64,000 nt of DNA from Cryptomeria japonica. Taxonomy: Eukaryota > Streptophyta > Pinopsida > Cupressales > Cupressaceae. The translations under genes and the position numbers were made by a program. Under the pieces are notes generated by a model that made no database searches, was not told the DNA's origin, and saw nothing but the letters and a program-made list of their open reading frames with translations. The stretch lies in NCBI RefSeq assembly GCF_030272615.1, contig NC_081405.1, forward strand, positions 470,382,008 to 470,446,007, read 5' to 3'. Position 1 is the first letter of the stretch, and every line of letters begins with the position of its first letter. Positions 59,701-64,000 of this stretch are shown here, piece after piece.

Positions 59701-60382
59701 TCAAATTTAACCCAGTGACTTGCTAATGTCAACGCCACATCAGCAGGGTTTGAAAATTTTTGGACCCCTTCTCATTGAGCTTTTTGATTTTGCAGTTCAA
59801 CTTCAAATGGCCATAACTTGCTCATTTTTGCTCCTTTTTGGGTGCAATTTTTTTTGAAATGGGCTAAAATTTCATGCTCTCCGCAGTGGTGAAGAAATTT
59901 TTTGATTTTGATGCATGGAGTTTTCAGAAAATGCAGTTTTTGGTGACTGTACCTGAGTAATCCTAGTTTTTGCAACTTCAAAGGCTTCGTTTGGAGTCAT
60001 CCGACCTCCTTTTCAGGTGCCGTTTTTTTTGAAAGTGCGTATTTTTTCCTCTACTTTAACATGATGCTATCAAATTGATGCCATTGTAAGTAGAAATTAT
60101 ACTTTCAGATCTTGGCCATTTTTGGCTCTCTTGGTACTTGTATATTTGCTTGAATCTCAGTTAGATTCATTGCACTATTAATTGAAGTCTCTTGTATCTC
60201 ATTTGAGAAGTTGTAAAATTTGCATCATAAGACCACTTTGCCTTGTTTTGCAAGTGGCTCATTGTAATCGCACTAAGTATAAAGTGCCAAAATCATCACT
60301 TTGGGGGGGTACATTGATTGAGTGAATTTGGGGGGGTGTCTCTTGTGCTTTTGTGCTCTTGTGTTCTTTCTTTTTTGCTGCT

Positions 60383-62197
60383 ATGAGTTCTTCTAAGTTT
60401 CCTCTCTTAACTCCACATAATTATGCTACTTGGAAAATTGATGCACGGAGTAAACTTATGGAAAAAGGACTCACTCATTACATTGATGGAACTATTGTTG
60501 CTCCAGCTGATCCTAAGGCTGATCCAGTTGGTCACTTAGATTGGCTCACTAAAAATATCATGGCAATTGGTACCTTAAGAAAGTATGTATCAAAGGATCT
60601 CATTTTTCATATTGAGAAATGTACTCTAATCAAGGATGCTTGGCAAAAGTTTCAAGACTTGTATGGTCAAGTTGATGAGATTAGGGGATATCAAATTGAT
60701 AGTGATCTCACCATGTTAGATCCCAAGAACTTTGATACTATACAAGATTATGTCACTAAGGCAAATGAGTTGAGGGCACAACTCAAAGATTATGGCATTG
60801 ATAAGAAGTTTACTCAATAGATATTCAACTTGATAGGAAAGCTTCCACAAGAATATGCAGCATTTGTTTCTAGTTTCCAAACCCATAGGATGACAATGGG
60901 TTCAAGCTACACAATGCCTACATTTGATGCTTTCAATGAAATGTTGATGATGGAACAAACTAAGTTGATAAGCATGGGCATTCTTAAGGCTTCTAAGTCT
61001 CAAGCATTAGTGGCAAATCAAGGGAACAAAGGAAATCAAGGAAAGGACAACTCAAACAAGAAGAAATGGCAATCAAAGCCTAAAGAAAAAGCACCATCTT
61101 CTCCACAACAAGGAGATTCTTCCAAGAGAGAAAATCCACCAAAGAGGGAGAGACCTACTTGTGCTTATTGTAAAAAGATTGGTCATGAGGAGCATCGTTG
61201 CTATTCTAAGAAGATTGATGAGCTCACACATATCATCAAAAAGCATAACATTGATTTGCCTAAAGTCTACAAAAAGGATGATTCATCAACTTCCACTTCC
61301 TCACATTCAAAAGGAAAAGGGCAAGCATTCATGGCTTCAACAAATGGAAATACTCACTCTTTTGGAACAAGAAAAGGAAAAGCTCTATGTGCTACTATCA
61401 GTCATGATTCAAAGAGATGGCTTCTAGATTCATGGGCTTCTCATCATATGGCATCTTCGCAGTCTATGTTCTCTACATTTGAGCCTTGCACCATGCCACA
61501 GATTTTGATGGGCAATCATACATACATGGATGTGATTGGGAAAGGATCTATTGACATTGGGGATAACTCCTTCAATGATGTGTTGTGTGTACCCCACTTG
61601 ACAAACAATCTCCTTTCTATCTATCAAATCACACATGGCACAACTAAGAGAGTTGTGGAGTTCACACCTAACTCAATTTTCATTAGAGACGTGGAGACTA
61701 GAGCTATCATTGCGACTGGGGTGGTTGATCATGCATCTCGGTTATACTCCTTTTCAGATTTTGTTGATGATGATGATTTCACATTTGATGATTCTACACA
61801 TGATGATCTCACTTATTGTGATAGTTCAGATTTTGAGAACTTTGGACACTTGAACATGGGGATTCTCACTTGTGAACCCGTTCTTGAGTCTTGTATTTCA
61901 TCTCCTCATATTGATATCACATCACCTATTGTACCTGATGATGCAGATAGTGCGACAGTTTTGCCTTCATGTGATTCAGTGCAGCAGGATATTCATTGTC
62001 TTCCAGCTTCAGATTCATGGGATGATTACTTGACAAATATTACAGGTTTGTTTGTGGAATCCTACATTGCAGATTTGGGAGACATCATTAATGACATTCA
62101 TCTTCTCTTTGATGAAGATGATCCTTCTTTGATTGTTGCGAGGGCTCTGACCCTCTTGTTCATTCTCTACATGATCATTCTTTCGAGGTTGACATGA
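60383..62197 (+). pseudogene. Gag with zinc knuckle and dead protease remnant
   Basis: ATG at 60383 (MSSSKFPLLTPHNYATWKID) is the better start than 60353, since it opens on the conserved gag N terminus. The gag core (LYGQVDEIRGYQIDSDLTML) runs to an in-frame TAG at 60818-60820, after which the same frame continues. A Lys-rich basic stretch precedes the zinc knuckle CAYCKKIGHEEHRC (about 61160-61202). The protease site reads RWLLDSWASHHM, where D-S-G is expected, so the catalytic triad is lost. NDVLCVPHLTNNLLSI follows as in Copia. The last 150 codons are Asp/Ser-rich with no known domain. Confidence 0.8.
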
Positions 62198-62869
62198 TTG
62201 TGGATACTTATGTATAGCAGTTGGAGGAGGTCTCTTTATGTTTTGAGGAGACATTTGAGTCTTTGGGACATGTTCTACATCCATCTCCACTAGATTTTGG
62301 AGTGCCTTTTTCAATAGTGTGGCACAGTTTACCACCTTTGGAGGGGGTATCTTTCAACATCGAGATGGGGACACTTGAGCAGTTTTCAAAGATTCCTTTC
62401 ATCATGAGTTTTCTTCATACATCTTCCCTTCATGATTGGGGAGACTTCATGGATACGCCTTTGGTTTTGTTTCTTCCTAAGGGGAGGAATGTTGTTCGAT
62501 GTTCGTGGAGCAGTTTCTTCATACATCGAGCTTCTATCATTGGTGCAGATTCTCCATTGAGGGGGGGTCACAGTTTGACTTCTCTTCTTCTCTCATATGG
62601 GGGGGACTTTTTCCTCACATGGGGTTTTGTCCTTCACATTCTTCTATGAGAGTTGTTTGTATGTTTTCATCTCTCTTTTGGGGGAGGGTTTTTTCCCATT
62701 GGGTTTTTCTCTCTTTCCCCACTTTGTGAGAGATTTCATTGCATTGGTTTGCATGCATTTGCATTTGTACATGGGTACCTAACATGGCCTCGTAGCCGGG
62801 ACCCATCTTGCATTGCTTAGTTGCATTGTAGACTTAAGTGCATTCCCCTAAGTTGCACTTAAGGGGGGG
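62198..62869 (+). other. 3' interior of the gag-only element
   Basis: No RT, integrase or RNase H is present. Short G-runs (GGGGGAC, GGGGGAGGG) recur at about 62560-62700. The sequence next to the polypurine tract (GGGACCCATCTTGCATTGCTTAG) has an inverted counterpart in the short element at 38900-38950, tying the two to one family. Confidence 0.75.
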
Positions 62870-63351
62870 TGTTGGTGTAAATAATTATTCATCATGGATA
62901 TTATTACACTTACTTAAGTTTACTTAGGATAATGCATTTCATAGTAGTTTGGGTATGAGACACTTGGGTGTTTCTGCCACATTGGGATAGTGTGTGTAGG
63001 AGAAATTCCACCTTTTATGGTGTTGATCTTGTTATTACACTATCATATCCACTTATTGTGGAGTGATAATTCCACCTTCGGTGGGTGATCCACCTCATGT
63101 GGAATATTATATTATTTCTCCTACCTACCCACACCTATTTCCTACCTACCCTTGTTTCTTATTGAGCCACATGTCATATTTGTGTGCTCATACATATCCC
63201 TAGCCTTGCCTATATAAGCAAGCTCATCTACATTGTATGTAGCGATGTTATTGATCATTTTCTATTGATGAGAGTACAGTTTATTCTTGTCCCATATTAT
63301 GTCTCTATTTTGTACATTTCATTGAGCTCTTGATCTTGGCAAAATCCAACA
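62870..63351 (+). repeat. 3' LTR of the gag-only element
   Basis: 482 bp. Partner of 58298-58758. Confidence 0.93.
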
Positions 63352-63377
63352 CTTATAACACAGAGGACCTAGAGGAC

Positions 63378-63389
63378 GCTCTGATACCA
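63378..63389 (-). promoter_or_regulatory. Primer-binding site of the large Copia element
   Basis: On the minus strand this reads TGGTATCAGAGC, two bases from the end of the 5' LTR that starts at 63392. Confidence 0.9.
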
Positions 63390-63391
63390 AT

Positions 63392-64000
63392 TGATAACTC
63401 AATGATGAACGAATAGTACCAAATTGGTATTGAGAGGGGGGGGGGTGAATCAGTACAGACAAAAACACACTCTTGAACTGGTTTGTCAGTAGACACTGTG
63501 GATTGATAGACAAATAGTAACACCGGTCCTAAAACAGAGTACAATCAACAAAGCCCAGAATAACTGAGACAAGCATAAACCGGTTGACACTTCTCTTCTC
63601 ATACAATCTAACACTTCACTTCCATTTCACCCTGATGCATGAACAAGTAATCTACCATCAAAGATATACATATAAGCAACTAGATCAACGTGATTCACTG
63701 CTTGACATAAAACAACATAACATCACATGAAAAAGACATCACACATGACACACTTATTTTTCACATGGAAACCCAATTGGAAAAAACCACGGTGGGGATG
63801 AATAACCACAAGCTTGTTTTTGAACTCTTTAGAAGTCCACTCTGTTAGGAGCCTTGTCCGGTTAAAGACTAATACAATAGGTTTTGTTAGGAGACGATCC
63901 TGTTAGGGATCACCCGGTTAAGGGATGACTAGAATACCTGATTAAGGGGTAAACCCTGTTAAAGGTTACCTTGTTAGAGGATTTCAAGAACTCAATGGTG
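63392..64000 (-). repeat. 5' LTR of the large Copia element (partial)
   Basis: 609 bp in the window. It aligns with the left part of 43774-45249, with visibly more differences than the nested elements' LTR pairs. About 870 bp should lie beyond the window. Confidence 0.92.

Larger units (their letters stand above)
58298..63351 (+). mobile_element. Gag-only Copia-type element (TR-GAG-like), nested in the Copia leader
   Basis: 5,054 bp with LTRs 58298-58758 and 62870-63351 and target duplication CTTAT (58293-58297 and 63352-63356). The primer-binding site TGGTATCAGAGCC begins at 58759, directly after the LTR. The polypurine tract AAGGGGGGG precedes the right LTR. The interior has a low-complexity T- then A-rich zone, a GC-rich leader, then gag with a zinc knuckle and a protease remnant. 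There is no integrase, RT or RNase H. It inserted 32 bp upstream of the host Copia gag start. Confidence 0.93.
43774..64000 (-). mobile_element. Large Copia retrotransposon, minus strand, with two nested insertions (5' LTR runs off window)
   Basis: 3' LTR at 43774-45249. The polypurine tract is read on the minus strand at 45250-45264 (GTCAAAGGGGGAGAT). Coding remnants in Copia order on the minus strand are gag, protease, integrase, RT and RNase H. The primer-binding site TGGTATCAGAGC (initiator-Met tRNA type) is at 63378-63389, and the 5' LTR starts at 63392 and continues past the window. A Gypsy-like element (47554-56227) splits the integrase and a gag-only element (58298-63351) splits the leader. 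Stops and frameshifts show it can no longer move by itself. Confidence 0.93.

Overview
The window is plant nuclear DNA. It is AT-rich, loaded with nested LTR retrotransposons, hAT remnants, a SINE and MITE-like elements, and its one recognisable host gene is spread over more than 29 kb by introns of about 16.3 and 10.3 kb. Introns this long, filled with old LTR debris, suggest a conifer or other gymnosperm; that placement is inference, because no species marker is visible.

Left half (1 to about 35,400, + strand): the 3' part of a gene for polyribonucleotide nucleotidyltransferase, best matching the plant mitochondrial form (PNP2). Four coding exons are visible: the end of the KH domain (6158-6240), the first part of the S1 domain (22585-22728), a large exon with the end of S1, a Ser/Lys-rich linker and the start of a second S1-like domain (33047-34054), and the last exon with the stop (35260-35364). 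All joins keep frame. The catalytic RNase PH domains lie left of the window. The introns hold a solo LTR with target-site duplication (9517-11197), a small non-autonomous element with terminal direct repeats (11495-14334), fragments of one LTR family (1-2079, 14335-17227, 24830-25390), a MITE-like element (17811-18761), Copia remnants (7200-7560, 19000-20345), a SINE with a perfect 14-bp target duplication (21117-21254) and local tandem duplications. The gene carries three small duplications of its own: a copied splice acceptor (22535-22571), a decayed copy of the exon-33047 start about 2 kb upstream (31075-31215), and an in-frame 39-codon repeat in the linker.

Middle (37,300-43,773): a decayed hAT transposase on the minus strand, split by a 2.5-kb non-autonomous LTR element (38343-40889, duplication ACTAG). 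Next comes a striking cluster of about nine 33-35-bp palindromes (41423-42566) sharing one sequence, several with matching changes in both arms. A decayed unknown coding stretch (about 42,950-43,773) follows and stops abruptly at the next element.

Right part (43,774-64,000): one large minus-strand Copia retrotransposon whose 5' LTR runs off the window. It was hit twice. A Gypsy-like element of 8,674 bp (47554-56227, 1,641-bp LTRs, duplication CTTAC) sits inside its integrase. A 5,054-bp gag-only Copia-type element (58298-63351, duplication CTTAT) sits 32 bp upstream of its gag start. Both insertions lack reverse transcriptase and must have been moved by other elements. The nesting gives a relative order of insertion, and LTR pair divergence can test it.

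The least explained structures are the palindrome cluster at 41.4-42.6 kb, the palindrome-bearing subrepeats at 15.66-16.45 kb, the foldback at 2711-2844 and the GC-rich leader of the gag-only element.
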